The notes below the pieces were generated by a model that was given only the letters and a program-made list of their open reading frames with translations, was not told the DNA's origin and searched no databases. Positions 1 through 9,331 of a stretch of DNA of 64,000 nucleotides are shown here, one piece after another. How positions within the stretch are numbered: position 1 is the first letter of the stretch; every line of letters begins with the position of its first letter. Source of the stretch: Pelomonas sp937871895 (GTDB lineage Bacteria; Pseudomonadota; Gammaproteobacteria; Burkholderiales; Burkholderiaceae_C); assembly GCF_046348265.1 (NCBI RefSeq), contig NZ_JAXMEO010000011.1; one strand, 5' to 3'. The translations under genes and the position numbers were made by a program.

Positions 1-1671
1 GCCGTCGTGGTGCGGTGTCTTGAGCCGCACTGTGCCGGCCGGGCTGATGTAGGGGAAGCGGGCGCTGTTGTGCACGGCCTGGGCCAGGCTCAGGTTGTCC
101 ACGTCCAGGTCCAGCGTGCCGTCCAGCAGGTCGATGCCATCGGCCTCATGCAGTCGGAACTGGGTCTGGTAGACGCGTTGCCCGCGGGTCAGCGCTGCGG
201 TGTTGAGCGACAGCAGGGGCAGCCAGCCGCCGCTGCGCGCCATCTCGCCGGTCAGGGCCGTGAAGGGCGCCGCGAACGGGTTGGGGGCCGGCGTCTTGGC
301 GGCGCAGCGCAGCGCCAACTGGCGGTCCCAGTCGCGCTGCCAGACCTCTTCCAGGCCCAGCGAGCGGTCCCAGCCCGGGAAGTCGATCGGCAGGAAGCGT
401 TGCACGAGATCGGGGTAGAGCATCAGGCCCACGGGTGCGGCCAGGTGGTCCTGGCCGGTGAAGGCGCGGGTGAGCTTCCAGGGCGAGCAGGCCGCGGCGT
501 CGGTGGCGCGGCGTCGGGCGTCGAGCGCCGCGACAAAGGTGCTGGCGCCCAAGGCACCGCCAGAGGTGCCACTGATGGTGAACACCGAATCGGCGAAGTT
601 GACGTTCTCCTGCTCGCCCAGCTCCTGCAGGCGCGCCAGCGCCGCGCTGCCCCAGTAGGCGGCGCGGGAGGCACCGCCCGCCACGGCCACCAGCACCAGC
701 GGCCGCTTGCCGTCGGCACCGGGCCCGGCCAGCCACTGCTGCAGCCACACGTCCACCCCCAGGCGCGGCGCATTGCCGGTGATGGTGCCTGGGCCCGCGC
801 GACCCACGATGTGGTTGTCGTTCAGCGGCGCGAACAGCACGAAGAGCACCAGGGGCAGGGGCGTCAGCGGCACGCGCAGATAGACCTTGGGCAGGTAGGT
901 CAGCACGACGGCGCCAAACACCACCCAACTGCCCAGCGCAAACAGCACGAGGGCCGGTGCGCCCAGGGCCCGCGCGGTGCCTTCGGGCCACCACAGCAGG
1001 GCGCTGAACAGCACCCACTGCAGCCCCAGGGTCAGCGTCAACAGGCCACGCGAGAGATTGGTCAGCCGGTCTTCACGCGCCAGGTCGGCCACGGCCTGCG
1101 CGCGCGTCTCCAGGGCCAGCGCGCGATACAGCCACGACTGCGCAGGCAGCCGCTGCAACCACACGCGTCGTTTGATGGCAAAGAGCAGCAGGGCGGCCGT
1201 GATCAAGAGCAGCACCGCGCCCACCCAGCGTTCGCCATGCACGGTCAGGAAAAAGCCCGCCACCGGCAGCCCGCCCAGCGGAATCAGCGCGCGTGGCAAC
1301 CAGCGGCGCAGCTGTTCGGCAAAGCGCTTGTGCACGCATTCGCCCAAGGTGTCGGCCTTGAAGCGCCGGTCCAGCAGCAGGCGGCAGGTGTACCAAGCCA
1401 GCAGCAGCCACAGGCCGAAGGCGAGGAACAAGGACAGCGGCTGGCCCCAATGCGCATCCAGGGCCAGCAAGGCCTCCTGCGCCTGCGGCACGCTCACCAG
1501 GAAGAGCATGCCCGCCACCACCACGCCCACCGGGAAGGCGCACAGCCACAGCGCGCGGGCGAGGTAGAGCAGCCGGGGGACGTCGCCCTCGCTGCTTCGC
1601 GGTGCTTCGTCAGCGGGCGGCGGCGGTGTTGGCGGAGCGTCGTGCGGGGGGTAGACGACAGGAATCAGCAT
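1..1671 (-). CDS. Patatin-like phospholipase with multi-pass membrane domain (partial)
   Basis: Open reading frame of 557 codons that starts with ATG at 1671 and runs off the left edge without a stop. Residues 30-285 hold about seven hydrophobic segments after a proline-rich N-terminus, so the first half is membrane-embedded. A patatin-type hydrolase fold follows: an oxyanion-like GGASR at about 332-336 and the nucleophile elbow GTSGG at 368-372. The DG(G/A) catalytic aspartate is not recognised in the visible part. Patatin-family enzymes release fatty acids from lipids. It is divergent from a beta-oxidation operon, which suggests, but does not prove, a role in lipid turnover. I am confident of the family; the substrate is unknown. 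Confidence 0.85.
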   Translation of the reverse strand, partial: MLIPVVYPPHDAPPTPPPPADEAPRSSEGDVPRLLYLARALWLCAFPVGVVVAGMLFLVSVPQAQEALLALDAHWGQPLSLFLAFGLWLLLAWYTCRLLLDRRFKADTLGECVHKRFAEQLRRWLPRALIPLGGLPVAGFFLTVHGERWVGAVLLLITAALLLFAIKRRVWLQRLPAQSWLYRALALETRAQAVADLAREDRLTNLSRGLLTLTLGLQWVLFSALLWWPEGTARALGAPALVLFALGSWVVFGAVVLTYLPKVYLRVPLTPLPLVLFVLFAPLNDNHIVGRAGPGTITGNAPRLGVDVWLQQWLAGPGADGKRPLVLVAVAGGASRAAYWGSAALARLQELGEQENVNFADSVFTISGTSGGALGASTFVAALDARRRATDAAACSPWKLTRAFTGQDHLAAPVGLMLYPDLVQRFLPIDFPGWDRSLGLEEVWQRDWDRQLALRCAAKTPAPNPFAAPFTALTGEMARSGGWLPLLSLNTAALTRGQRVYQTQFRLHEADGIDLLDGTLDLDVDNLSLAQAVHNSARFPYISPAGTVRLKTPHHDG

Positions 1672-1764
1672 GCCCCGCACTCTAGCTGCGGACCCGCCGG
1701 CCCGGCGCCGAATTCGCGCCCCAGCCTGTCACGGCTGGGACAAGACCGCGCCTGAGCCCACTCC

Positions 1765-1787
1765 TAGAATGAATCGAACGATCGTTC
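1765..1787 (+). promoter_or_regulatory. Promoter -10 and palindromic operator of the beta-oxidation operon
   Basis: TAGAAT at 1765-1770 is a good -10 hexamer; no convincing -35 lies 17 nt upstream. The perfect 12-bp palindrome GAACGATCGTTC at 1776-1787 covers the expected transcription start, the position expected for a repressor site. TetR-family regulators of fatty-acid degradation in proteobacteria (PsrA and FadP types) bind short palindromes of this kind. Which regulator binds here is inference. Confidence 0.55.
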
Positions 1788-1814
1788 TTTTTTCAGGACG
1801 CCCAGGACTGCCCC

Positions 1815-3908
1815 ATGACTGCTCAATACGAAGTGCGCGGCAACGTCGCCGTCATCCTGCTCGACAACCCGCCCGTCAATGGCCTGGGGTTGGCGACCCG
1901 CAAGGCCTGTGTCGAAGGGGTGCTGCGCGCCGAGGCCGACCCAGCCGTGCAAGCGGTGGTGTTGACGGGCGCCGGCCGGGCCTTCTCGGGCGGGGCGGAC
2001 ATCAAGGAATTCGGGCAACCGAGCGCCCTGGCCGAACCCAGCCTGCACACCCTGATCCGCGTGGTGGAAGCCTGCAGCAAGCCGGTAGTGGCCGCGCTGC
2101 ACAACGTCTGCATGGGCGGGGGCCTGGAGCTGGCCCTGGGGTGTCACTACCGAGTGGCCGAGGCCAAGGCCACGCTGGCCCTGCCCGAAGTGAAGCTGGG
2201 CCTGGTGCCAGGTGCTGGTGGCACACAGCGCCTGCCGCGTGCCCTGGGCGTGGAGCCCGCGCTGAACATGATCTTGAGTGGCGAGCAGGTGCCCTGCGAG
2301 TTGCTCGCCATGGCGCCAGGCCAGAAGCTGTTCGACCGCCTGGTGCCGCAGGACGCCCTGGGCGCTGCCGTGGCACTGGCGCAGGAGAAGGCGGCCGTGC
2401 GCCCGTTACCCAAGGTGCGCGACCTGGCCGCCACGCACCCGAATGCCGACGCTTACTTCCAGTTTGTGCGCAACAGCGTGGCGGCGGCGCAGCCCCGCTA
2501 TCCGGCCCCGCAGCGCTGCATTGATGCCGTCAGCTGGAGCCTGAGCCTGCCGTTTGAAGACGGCCTGCGCCGCGAGCGCGAGACCTTCATCGCGCTGATG
2601 CTCACGCCCGAGTCCAAGGCCCTGCGCCATGCGTTCTTCGGCGAGCGCGCGGCCAGCAAGATTGCCGACGTGCCGGAGAACACGCCGCTGCGCGAGATCC
2701 GCACCGTGGGCGTGATCGGGGCCGGCACCATGGGCGGCGGCATCACGATGAACTTCCTGAACGCGGGCATCCCCGTGACCCTGCTGGAGACCCAGCAGGA
2801 GGCACTGGATCGCGGCGTGGCCACCATCCGCAGGAACTACGAGGCGCAGGTCAAGAAGGGCAAGCTCAAGGACGACAAATATGCCGCCCGCATGGCCCTG
2901 CTCAGCACCACGCTGAGCTATGACGCGCTCAAAAACGCCGATCTCATCATCGAGGCCGTGTTCGAGGAGATCGGCGTCAAGGAGGCCGTGTTCCGCCAGC
3001 TCGATGCGGTGGCCAAGCCCGGCGCCATCCTGGCCAGCAACACCTCGACGCTGGACCTCAACCAGATCGCCCGCTTCACGTCCCGCCCGCAGGACGTGCT
3101 GGGCATGCACTTCTTCAGCCCCGCCAATGTGATGAAGCTGCTGGAGGTCGTGCGCGGCCAGGCCACGGCCAAAGACGTGCTGGCCACCGTGATGCAACTG
3201 GCCAAGAAGATCAAGAAGACGGCCGTGGTCTCGGGCGTGTGCGACGGCTTCATTGGCAACCGCATGCTGGAGCAGTACGTGCGCCAAAGCACCTTTTTGC
3301 TCGATGAAGGCTGCAGCCCGCAGCAGGTGGACAAGGCGGCCGAAGCCTTTGGCTTTGCGATGGGCCCGTTCCGGGTGGGTGACCTGGCCGGCAACGACAT
3401 CGGCTGGGCCATCCGCAAGCGACGGCGTGTCGAGAAGCCGGGCGTGCGTTACTCCGAGTGCGCAGATCGCCTCTGTGAGCTGGGCCGCTTCGGCCAGAAG
3501 ACGGGTGCCGGCTGGTACGACTACCAACCCGGCAAGCGTGATGCCAAGCCCTCGCCGGTGGTCGAGCAGATGCTGGCCACGCACCGTGCCGCCATTGGCG
3601 CAAAGACGCGGGCGATCTCCGACGACGAGATCGTCCAGCGCCTGGTGTTCGCCCTGGTCAACGAGGCAGCCCATCTGCTGGAGGAAGGCATCGCCCAGCG
3701 GGCGTCGGACGTGGACATGGTCTACCTGACCGGCTATGGCTTCCCGCTCTGGCGCGGCGGGCCCATGTGCTACGCCGACACGGTTGGCCTCTTCAACGTC
3801 GTGCAGGCCATGAAGCGCTTTGCCGCCAACCCGATGGACGACGGCGCCTTCTGGCAGCCAGCGCCGCTGCTGGCGCGCTTGGTTGCTGAAGGCAAATCTT
3901 TCACCTGA
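1815..3908 (+). CDS. Bifunctional enoyl-CoA hydratase / 3-hydroxyacyl-CoA dehydrogenase (FadB/FadJ type)
   Basis: A 697-residue multifunctional beta-oxidation enzyme. The N-terminal crotonase domain has the oxyanion segment FSGGADIKEF (57-66) and both acid/base glutamates, in GGGLELALG (E105) and ALPEVKLGL (E125). A Rossmann NAD-binding domain begins with VGVIGAGTMGGG at 298-309, and the dehydrogenase histidine is in GMHFFSP (about 434). The C-terminal 3HCDH domain follows. Length matches FadJ/FadB-type proteins (about 700-730). It is first in an operon with thiolase (13-nt gap), acyl-CoA dehydrogenase and thioesterase, so it should hydrate and oxidise enoyl-CoA in the cytosol. The ATG at 1815 is preceded by an AGGAC-like ribosome site. 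Confidence 0.95.
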   Translation: MTAQYEVRGNVAVILLDNPPVNGLGLATRKACVEGVLRAEADPAVQAVVLTGAGRAFSGGADIKEFGQPSALAEPSLHTLIRVVEACSKPVVAALHNVCMGGGLELALGCHYRVAEAKATLALPEVKLGLVPGAGGTQRLPRALGVEPALNMILSGEQVPCELLAMAPGQKLFDRLVPQDALGAAVALAQEKAAVRPLPKVRDLAATHPNADAYFQFVRNSVAAAQPRYPAPQRCIDAVSWSLSLPFEDGLRRERETFIALMLTPESKALRHAFFGERAASKIADVPENTPLREIRTVGVIGAGTMGGGITMNFLNAGIPVTLLETQQEALDRGVATIRRNYEAQVKKGKLKDDKYAARMALLSTTLSYDALKNADLIIEAVFEEIGVKEAVFRQLDAVAKPGAILASNTSTLDLNQIARFTSRPQDVLGMHFFSPANVMKLLEVVRGQATAKDVLATVMQLAKKIKKTAVVSGVCDGFIGNRMLEQYVRQSTFLLDEGCSPQQVDKAAEAFGFAMGPFRVGDLAGNDIGWAIRKRRRVEKPGVRYSECADRLCELGRFGQKTGAGWYDYQPGKRDAKPSPVVEQMLATHRAAIGAKTRAISDDEIVQRLVFALVNEAAHLLEEGIAQRASDVDMVYLTGYGFPLWRGGPMCYADTVGLFNVVQAMKRFAANPMDDGAFWQPAPLLARLVAEGKSFT

Positions 3909-3921
3909 GGAGCTCCGAGCA

Positions 3922-5097
3922 ATGACGACGGCATTGATCCTCTCCACCGCCCGCACGCCCTTCGCCAAGAGCTGGAAGGGCGCCTTCAACATGACCCATG
4001 GCGCCACGCTCGGCGCGCATGTGCTGAACGCCGCCGTGCAGCGCGCCGGTGTGGCGCCCGAGGAGGTCGAGGACGTGATCCTGGGCTGCGCTCACCCTGA
4101 AGGGGCGACGGGCGGCAATATCGCCCGGCAGAGCCTGTTGCGCGCCGGCTGGCCGGTGAGCGTCTCGGGCATGACGGTCAATCGGTTCTGCTCCAGCGGG
4201 CTGCAGACCATCGCGCTGGCGGCGCAGCGCATCCTCAGCGGCGAGGGCGAGGTCTACGTGGCGGGCGGGGTGGAAAGCATCTCCTGCGTGCAGAACGAGA
4301 TGAACCCGCACATGGCGCGCGACCCCGCGTTGCTGGCCGCCAAGCCCGAGGCCTACTGGCCCATGTTGCAGACGGCTGAGATGGTGGCCAAGCGCTATGC
4401 GATCCCGCGTGAGCGGCAAGACCGCTTTGGCGCCGAGAGCCAGCAAAAGGCCTGCGCGGCGCGTGCGGCCGGGCGCTTCGAGGCCGAGATCGCCCCGATC
4501 GCCGTCACCATGGGCGTGATGGACAAGCAGTTCGGCCTGGTCTCGCGCGACGTGACCGTGAGCGGCGACGAGGGCTTGCGCGAGGGCACCACCTACGAGT
4601 CCATCAAGGACATCCGCACCGCCATCCCCGGCGGCGTGATCGCCGCCGGCAATGCCAGCCAGTTCTCGGACGGCGCCGGGGCCTGCGTGGTGGCGAGCGA
4701 GGCCTATGCGGCACGGCGCGGCCTGCAGCCGCTGGGTCGCTTCCTGGGCTTTGCGGTGGCGGGCTGCGAGCCGGATGAAATGGGCATCGGCCCCGTCTAC
4801 GCCGTGCCCAAGCTGCTGAAGCGCCTGGGCCTGAGCGTGCAGGACATCGACCTCTGGGAGCTGAACGAAGCCTTCGCCGTGCAGGTGCTGTACTGCGTGG
4901 ACCAGCTCGGCATCCCGATGGAGAGGCTCAACGTCAACGGCGGCGCCATCGCGCTCGGCCACCCCTATGGCGTCTCGGGTCAGAGGCTGACCGGGCACGC
5001 CTTGATCGAGGGCCGGCGCCGGGGCGCCAAACGCGTTTGCATCACCATGTGCATTGGCGGCGGCATGGGCGCGGCCGGGGTGTTTGAAGTGCTGTGA
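3922..5097 (+). CDS. Acetyl-CoA C-acyltransferase (thiolase)
   Basis: A 391-residue thiolase. I chose ATG 3922 because it follows a GAGG ribosome site and gives the usual family N-terminus; the frame is open further upstream inside the previous gene. The nucleophilic cysteine is in NRFCSSGLQ (C90). The histidine is in GHPYGVSG (about 347) and the second cysteine in CIGGGMG (about 377), so all catalytic residues are present. It performs the thiolytic step of beta-oxidation, or the reverse condensation. It lies between the hydratase/dehydrogenase and the acyl-CoA dehydrogenase; its stop codon overlaps the next start codon, which suggests translational coupling. Confidence 0.95.
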   Translation: MTTALILSTARTPFAKSWKGAFNMTHGATLGAHVLNAAVQRAGVAPEEVEDVILGCAHPEGATGGNIARQSLLRAGWPVSVSGMTVNRFCSSGLQTIALAAQRILSGEGEVYVAGGVESISCVQNEMNPHMARDPALLAAKPEAYWPMLQTAEMVAKRYAIPRERQDRFGAESQQKACAARAAGRFEAEIAPIAVTMGVMDKQFGLVSRDVTVSGDEGLREGTTYESIKDIRTAIPGGVIAAGNASQFSDGAGACVVASEAYAARRGLQPLGRFLGFAVAGCEPDEMGIGPVYAVPKLLKRLGLSVQDIDLWELNEAFAVQVLYCVDQLGIPMERLNVNGGAIALGHPYGVSGQRLTGHALIEGRRRGAKRVCITMCIGGGMGAAGVFEVL

Positions 5098-6869
5098 TGC
5101 GCGAGCAGCTGGACTTCCTGCTGTTCGACTGGCTGAAGGTCGAGACCCTTTGCGCGCGGCCGCGCTTTGCCGAGCATTCGCGCGAGACGTTCACGGCCGT
5201 GCTCGACACCTGCGAGCGCATCGCCCGCGAGCGCTTTGCGCCGCTGAACCGCCTGGTCGATGCCCAGGAGCCGCAGTTCGATGGCCAGCAGGTGCGCTTG
5301 CCAGAGGGCGTGGGCGCGGCACTGGCGGCCTATGTTGAGTCCGGCATGCTGGCCGCTGCGCAGGACATGGATGCCGGCGGCATGCAGCTGCCCTGCACCG
5401 TCGAAATGGCGGGCAATGCCTTCTTCAGCAAGGCCAGCGTGGGGCTGTCGGCCTACGCCATGCTCACCTCGGGCAACGCCAATCTGCTGATGGCCCATGG
5501 CACGCCGCGCCAGCGCGAGGTGTTTGCGCGGCGCGAGCTGGCGGGCGAGTGGTTTGGCACCATGTGCCTCTCGGAGCCGCAGGCCGGTTCGTCGCTGTCC
5601 GACATCACCACCCGCGCCGAGCTGGAGGACGAGGCTGACCCGCTCGGCCCCCGCTACCGGCTGCGCGGCCACAAGATGTGGATCTCGGGCGGCGAACATG
5701 AGTTGACGCCCAACATCGTCCACCTGGTGTTGGCCAAGATCCCGGGCCCCGACGGCAAGCTCGTGCCGGGCACGCGCGGCATCTCGCTCTTCATCGTGCC
5801 CAAGTGGTGCGTCGATGGCGATGGGCAACTGACTGGTGTGCGCAACGACGTGCAGCTGGCCGGCCTCAACCACAAGCTGGGGTATCGGGGCACCACCAAC
5901 TGTCTGCTCAACTTTGGCGAGCGCGCGGGCGCGGTGGGCTACCTCGTCGGCCAGCCGGGCGAGGGTCTCAAGTGCATGTTCCACATGATGAACGAGGCGC
6001 GCATTGGCGTGGGCACAGGCGCGGTGATGCTGGGCATGGCCGGGTATGAGGCCAGCCTTGAGTACGCCCGCCAGCGCCCGCAGGGCCGCGCGATGGGCCC
6101 GGCCGGCAAGGACGCTGCCGCGCCCCAGATCCCCATCATTGAGCATGCCGATGTGCGGCGCATGCTGCTGGCCCAGAAGAGCTATGTCGAAGGCGGCCTG
6201 GCGCTGGAGCTCTACTGCGCGCGCCTGGTGGATGAGCTGCACACCGGCGATGCCGCTACGGCGCAGGCCCTGCTTGACGTGCTCATCCCCATCGCGAAGA
6301 GCTGGCCCAGCGAGTGGTGCCTGGAGGCCAATTCGCTGGCGATCCAGGTGCTGGGCGGGTATGGCTATACGCGTGACTTCCCGGTTGAACAGTACTGGCG
6401 CGACAACCGCCTCAACATGATCCACGAGGGCACGCACGGCATCCAGGCGCTGGACCTGCTGGGCCGCAAGGTCGTGCAGCAAGGCGGAGCCTCAATGGCT
6501 GCCTTGGCCGCCCGTGTGCAAGCCACGCTGGAGCGCGCGATGCAGTCCGACTGGGCCGCGCAGTCCAAGCAGTTGGCCGCCGCGCTGGCGCTGCTGGGCG
6601 GCGCCACCCAGCAGGCCTGGAGCACGGACGAGCCCACCGAGGCGCTGGCCAATGCCGTGCCCTACCTGCAGGCCTTTGGGCACACGGTGGTGGCCTGGCT
6701 GTGGCTGGACGTGGCGCTCGCGTCCACCGGCAATGGCGCAGGCGCACAAGGCCGGCAGGCGGCGGCGCGCTACTTCTTCGCCTACGAGCTGCCCAAGACG
6801 GCGGCCTGGCTTGATGTGGTTGCACGGCGAGAATCCGTCTGCCGCGACATGCGGCCTGACTGGTTCTGA
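5097..6869 (+). CDS. Acyl-CoA dehydrogenase with C-terminal extension
   Basis: A 590-residue FAD-dependent acyl-CoA dehydrogenase of the long class with an extra C-terminal domain. Visible motifs are MCLSEPQAGSSLSD for flavin and substrate contact, KMWISGGEHE, and the catalytic-base region MIHEGTHGIQ with E444. The ATG at 5097 overlaps the thiolase TGA; a GTG one codon earlier is also possible. It makes the trans-2-enoyl-CoA used by the first enzyme of the operon. Chain-length preference cannot be read from sequence. Confidence 0.95.
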   Translation: MREQLDFLLFDWLKVETLCARPRFAEHSRETFTAVLDTCERIARERFAPLNRLVDAQEPQFDGQQVRLPEGVGAALAAYVESGMLAAAQDMDAGGMQLPCTVEMAGNAFFSKASVGLSAYAMLTSGNANLLMAHGTPRQREVFARRELAGEWFGTMCLSEPQAGSSLSDITTRAELEDEADPLGPRYRLRGHKMWISGGEHELTPNIVHLVLAKIPGPDGKLVPGTRGISLFIVPKWCVDGDGQLTGVRNDVQLAGLNHKLGYRGTTNCLLNFGERAGAVGYLVGQPGEGLKCMFHMMNEARIGVGTGAVMLGMAGYEASLEYARQRPQGRAMGPAGKDAAAPQIPIIEHADVRRMLLAQKSYVEGGLALELYCARLVDELHTGDAATAQALLDVLIPIAKSWPSEWCLEANSLAIQVLGGYGYTRDFPVEQYWRDNRLNMIHEGTHGIQALDLLGRKVVQQGGASMAALAARVQATLERAMQSDWAAQSKQLAAALALLGGATQQAWSTDEPTEALANAVPYLQAFGHTVVAWLWLDVALASTGNGAGAQGRQAAARYFFAYELPKTAAWLDVVARRESVCRDMRPDWF

Positions 6870-6874
6870 GCCCC

Positions 6875-7327
6875 TTGGATTTCCCCGTACACATCCCCTT
6901 CGTCGAACAGCTTGGGCTGCAGCTGGTGCGCCTCGCTGATGGCGAGGCCGAGCTGCATCTCAGCGTCGGCGAGCGCCACCTCAACTCCTGGCGCGTGGCC
7001 CATGGCGGCGTGCTCATGACCCTGCTCGACGTGGCCATGGCGCATGCCGCGCGCAGCGTGCACAGGCATCTGCCCGAGATGGGCCCCGGCGTGGTGACCG
7101 TGGAGATGAAGACCAGCTTCATGCGCCCCGGCGAGGGCGAGCTGCGCGCCACCGGCCGCTTGCTGCATCGCTCGACGACCATGGCCTTCTGCGAGGCGCA
7201 GGTGGTCGCGGCCGACGGCAAGCTCTGCGCGCATGCCACCGGCACCTTCAAGTACCTGCGAGCCCTGCCCGGGCGCGACCGTGCGGTGAAGCCCCTGGCC
7301 TCGCGGGCCGCTCAGGCCGACGGCTGA
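6875..7327 (+). CDS. PaaI-family hotdog thioesterase
   Basis: A 150-residue single hotdog-fold protein with the PaaI signature HGGVLMTLLDVAMAHAA and a final strand typical of acyl-CoA thioesterases. It begins five bases after the acyl-CoA dehydrogenase stop. The only nearby start is TTG at 6875, without a strong ribosome site, so coupling to the upstream gene is likely. It may release CoA from acyl-CoA intermediates of the operon. Its last 16 bases overlap the convergent membrane-protein gene. Confidence 0.85.
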   Translation: MDFPVHIPFVEQLGLQLVRLADGEAELHLSVGERHLNSWRVAHGGVLMTLLDVAMAHAARSVHRHLPEMGPGVVTVEMKTSFMRPGEGELRATGRLLHRSTTMAFCEAQVVAADGKLCAHATGTFKYLRALPGRDRAVKPLASRAAQADG

Positions 7328-7821
7328 CGCCCCATCCAGCCGCGCGCGCGCCGCCGCAGCGCCAACTTCAGCGCCCGCGCCGCCCGCCAGACGCTGCTGC
7401 CCCGCACCCACGCCAGCAAATCGGTCTTCCAGGCCGTCCAGCGCCCGTAAGCGCGCGCGAACCATGGCAGTTGCATCAGGGCCGGCTGGATCAAGCCAAA
7501 CAGCCAGGCCAGCAAGGCCGTGCCCACCAGCTTGGCCGCAATCACCAGCAGCACCCCGAGGCTCACGCGTCCCATCGCCACGAGCCACACCGCCAGCAGC
7601 TTGATGGGCAGGATCAAAAGGCTGGGCAGCACCAGCACCAGCAGCGCCCAGCGTGGCGGCAGGCGCCGCAGCCGGGCCTCCAGGCGCGCCACCAGCGGCA
7701 ACCGCCCCAACAGCGCAAACGCGCGCCGCAGCGGCTCCCAGCCCCACTCCTCGAACAGGATCAGCAGGGCCAACACCAGGCGCACCAGCCAGCGCAGAGG
7801 CGCGATCAACAGCTTGAGCAT
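7312..7821 (-). CDS. Hypothetical membrane protein
   Basis: A 169-residue basic protein with hydrophobic segments at about 2-25, 58-85 and 88-112 and arginine-rich stretches between them and at the C-terminus, consistent with a small inner-membrane protein. I do not recognise a catalytic motif. It converges with the thioesterase gene (16-bp overlap) and is divergent from the pectate lyase gene. Coding is supported by the length, the start at 7821 and the coherent membrane topology. Confidence 0.7.
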   Translation of the reverse strand: MLKLLIAPLRWLVRLVLALLILFEEWGWEPLRRAFALLGRLPLVARLEARLRRLPPRWALLVLVLPSLLILPIKLLAVWLVAMGRVSLGVLLVIAAKLVGTALLAWLFGLIQPALMQLPWFARAYGRWTAWKTDLLAWVRGSSVWRAARALKLALRRRARGWMGRQPSA

Positions 7822-7982
7822 GAGTGGGAGTCTGCCTGGGCGCGCGCGCCGTGTCTGAAGTCAGCGCCACGTTTGGACGCGGGCAGACAGCACCCCGACG
7901 GGCGAAGGCGGGCAAAGATGCAAGAATGGAACAACGTTTCAACTTCAGATGATCCCAGGGTCTGGGGTCCACGTTCGATCCC

Positions 7983-9323
7983 ATGAAGTCCCGACTGCCC
8001 CTGCATCGCCTGCATCCGCTGCTTCCCCTGGCCTTGAGCCTGGCGCTCGTCGGCCCCGGCGCCACGGCCCGCGTGGTCGGCCAGAACCTGCCGCCACCGC
8101 CGCTGACGGCTGAGCGCGTGGAGACGCTTCCGGCGCATGCGCGAGCGGCTTGGCTCGACTACCTGAGCCGCTCCAGTGCCCAACAGGCCCAGGACCGCGC
8201 CGCGCTGGCCGCAGAGCGCGCCGGCCTCGACACCTGGCCCGCACCGCCCGAGAGCCATGGCAGGGGTGCCGAGACCATGCCGCTCAACAAGCCCGCCGCC
8301 TGGTACGCCAGCGAGGAAGCCGTGCTGATTGGCCGCAACATCCTCAGCTACCAGACGCCCGCCGGCGGCTGGGGCAAGAACCAGCCGCGCGACCGACCGC
8401 CGCGCGCGCGCGGCCAAGCCTTTGTAGGCAACAACAATTCCAAGTTCGCCACGCCGGGCGACTTCGACCTGCCCAAGGACGCCGCCTGGAGCTATGTGGG
8501 CACCATCGACAACGACGCCACCATCACTGAAATCCGCTTCCTGACACGACTTGCCGCCCAGGCACCCGGCGCGGCGAGCACGGTGTACCGGGAGGCGGCG
8601 CTGCGCGGCATCGACTATGTGCTGCATGCCCAATTCCCCAATGGTGGCTGGCCCCAGGTCTGGCCCCTGCAGGGCGGCTATCACGATGCGGTGACGCTGA
8701 ACGACGACGCCGTGGTCGAGGTGGCAGAGCTGTTGATGCAGGTCGCCAAGGGATCGGATGGCTTCGAATTCTTCCCCCAAGACCGGCGCCTTCAGGCCGC
8801 GCAGGCTGTGCAGCGCAGCATCCAACTGCTGCTCGATGCTCAACTGCGCCAGGGCGGCCAGCGCACGCTCTGGGCCCAGCAGTACGACGCCCTGACCCTC
8901 GCGCCGGTGTCCGCGCGCAATTACGAGCCCGGCGCGCCCTGCACCGCCGAGAGCGTGGGCGTGCTGGTCTTCCTGATGGGTTTGCCCGAGCCCAGCCGTG
9001 AGGTGCAAGCCGCCGTGCACGGCGGCATTGCCACGCTGGAGCGTATTGCTGTTCATGGTCGCGCTTGGGACGGCAAAGGCACCGCCGAAGGCCGGCGCCT
9101 GATCGACAAGCTCGGCAGCCGCCCGCTGTGGGCGCGCTTCTACGACCTCGACACTTGGCAGCCTCTTTTCGGCGACCGTGACAAGAGCCTGCACGACGAC
9201 GTCAACGAACTCAGCCGCGAGCGCCGCGATGGCTACAACTGGTGGGGCGAGTGGCCGACCAAGGCCTTGAAGGCCTACGAGGCCTGGTCGGCACGCTGGC
9301 CACGTTCGGCCACGAAGCCCTGA
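7983..9323 (+). CDS. pelA: Secreted pectate lyase, polysaccharide lyase family 10 type
   Basis: A 446-residue protein with a signal peptide (basic start, hydrophobic core around 12-25, Ala-rich cleavage region). The mature part matches PL10 pectate lyases: KPAAWYASEEA, TPAGGWGKNQPR, the TIDNDATITEIRFL helix, and NGGWPQVWPLQGGYHDAVT followed by LNDDAV. These alpha/alpha-toroid enzymes cut polygalacturonate by beta-elimination, outside the cytoplasm. The gene is monocistronic with a 161-bp upstream region and no obvious ribosome site immediately before ATG 7983. With the beta-helix gene at the right end it suggests plant or algal polysaccharide use. Confidence 0.9.
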   Translation: MKSRLPLHRLHPLLPLALSLALVGPGATARVVGQNLPPPPLTAERVETLPAHARAAWLDYLSRSSAQQAQDRAALAAERAGLDTWPAPPESHGRGAETMPLNKPAAWYASEEAVLIGRNILSYQTPAGGWGKNQPRDRPPRARGQAFVGNNNSKFATPGDFDLPKDAAWSYVGTIDNDATITEIRFLTRLAAQAPGAASTVYREAALRGIDYVLHAQFPNGGWPQVWPLQGGYHDAVTLNDDAVVEVAELLMQVAKGSDGFEFFPQDRRLQAAQAVQRSIQLLLDAQLRQGGQRTLWAQQYDALTLAPVSARNYEPGAPCTAESVGVLVFLMGLPEPSREVQAAVHGGIATLERIAVHGRAWDGKGTAEGRRLIDKLGSRPLWARFYDLDTWQPLFGDRDKSLHDDVNELSRERRDGYNWWGEWPTKALKAYEAWSARWPRSATKP

Positions 9324-9331
9324 GTCGGCGG

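Noticed and set aside
2406..4007. Long open frame antisense to the beta-oxidation hydratase/dehydrogenase gene
   Set aside because: High GC keeps antisense frames open; the sense protein has intact catalytic motifs and family length, and the antisense product has no recognisable domain. The same applies to the long antisense frames over tex (20407-23226), thrS (15446-17317) and pheT (11136-12539).
7930..7950. Imperfect AACGTT-centred palindrome before pelA as a LacI-type operator
   Set aside because: Only the six-base core is symmetric; the flanks do not match, unlike the clear palindrome before the beta-helix gene.
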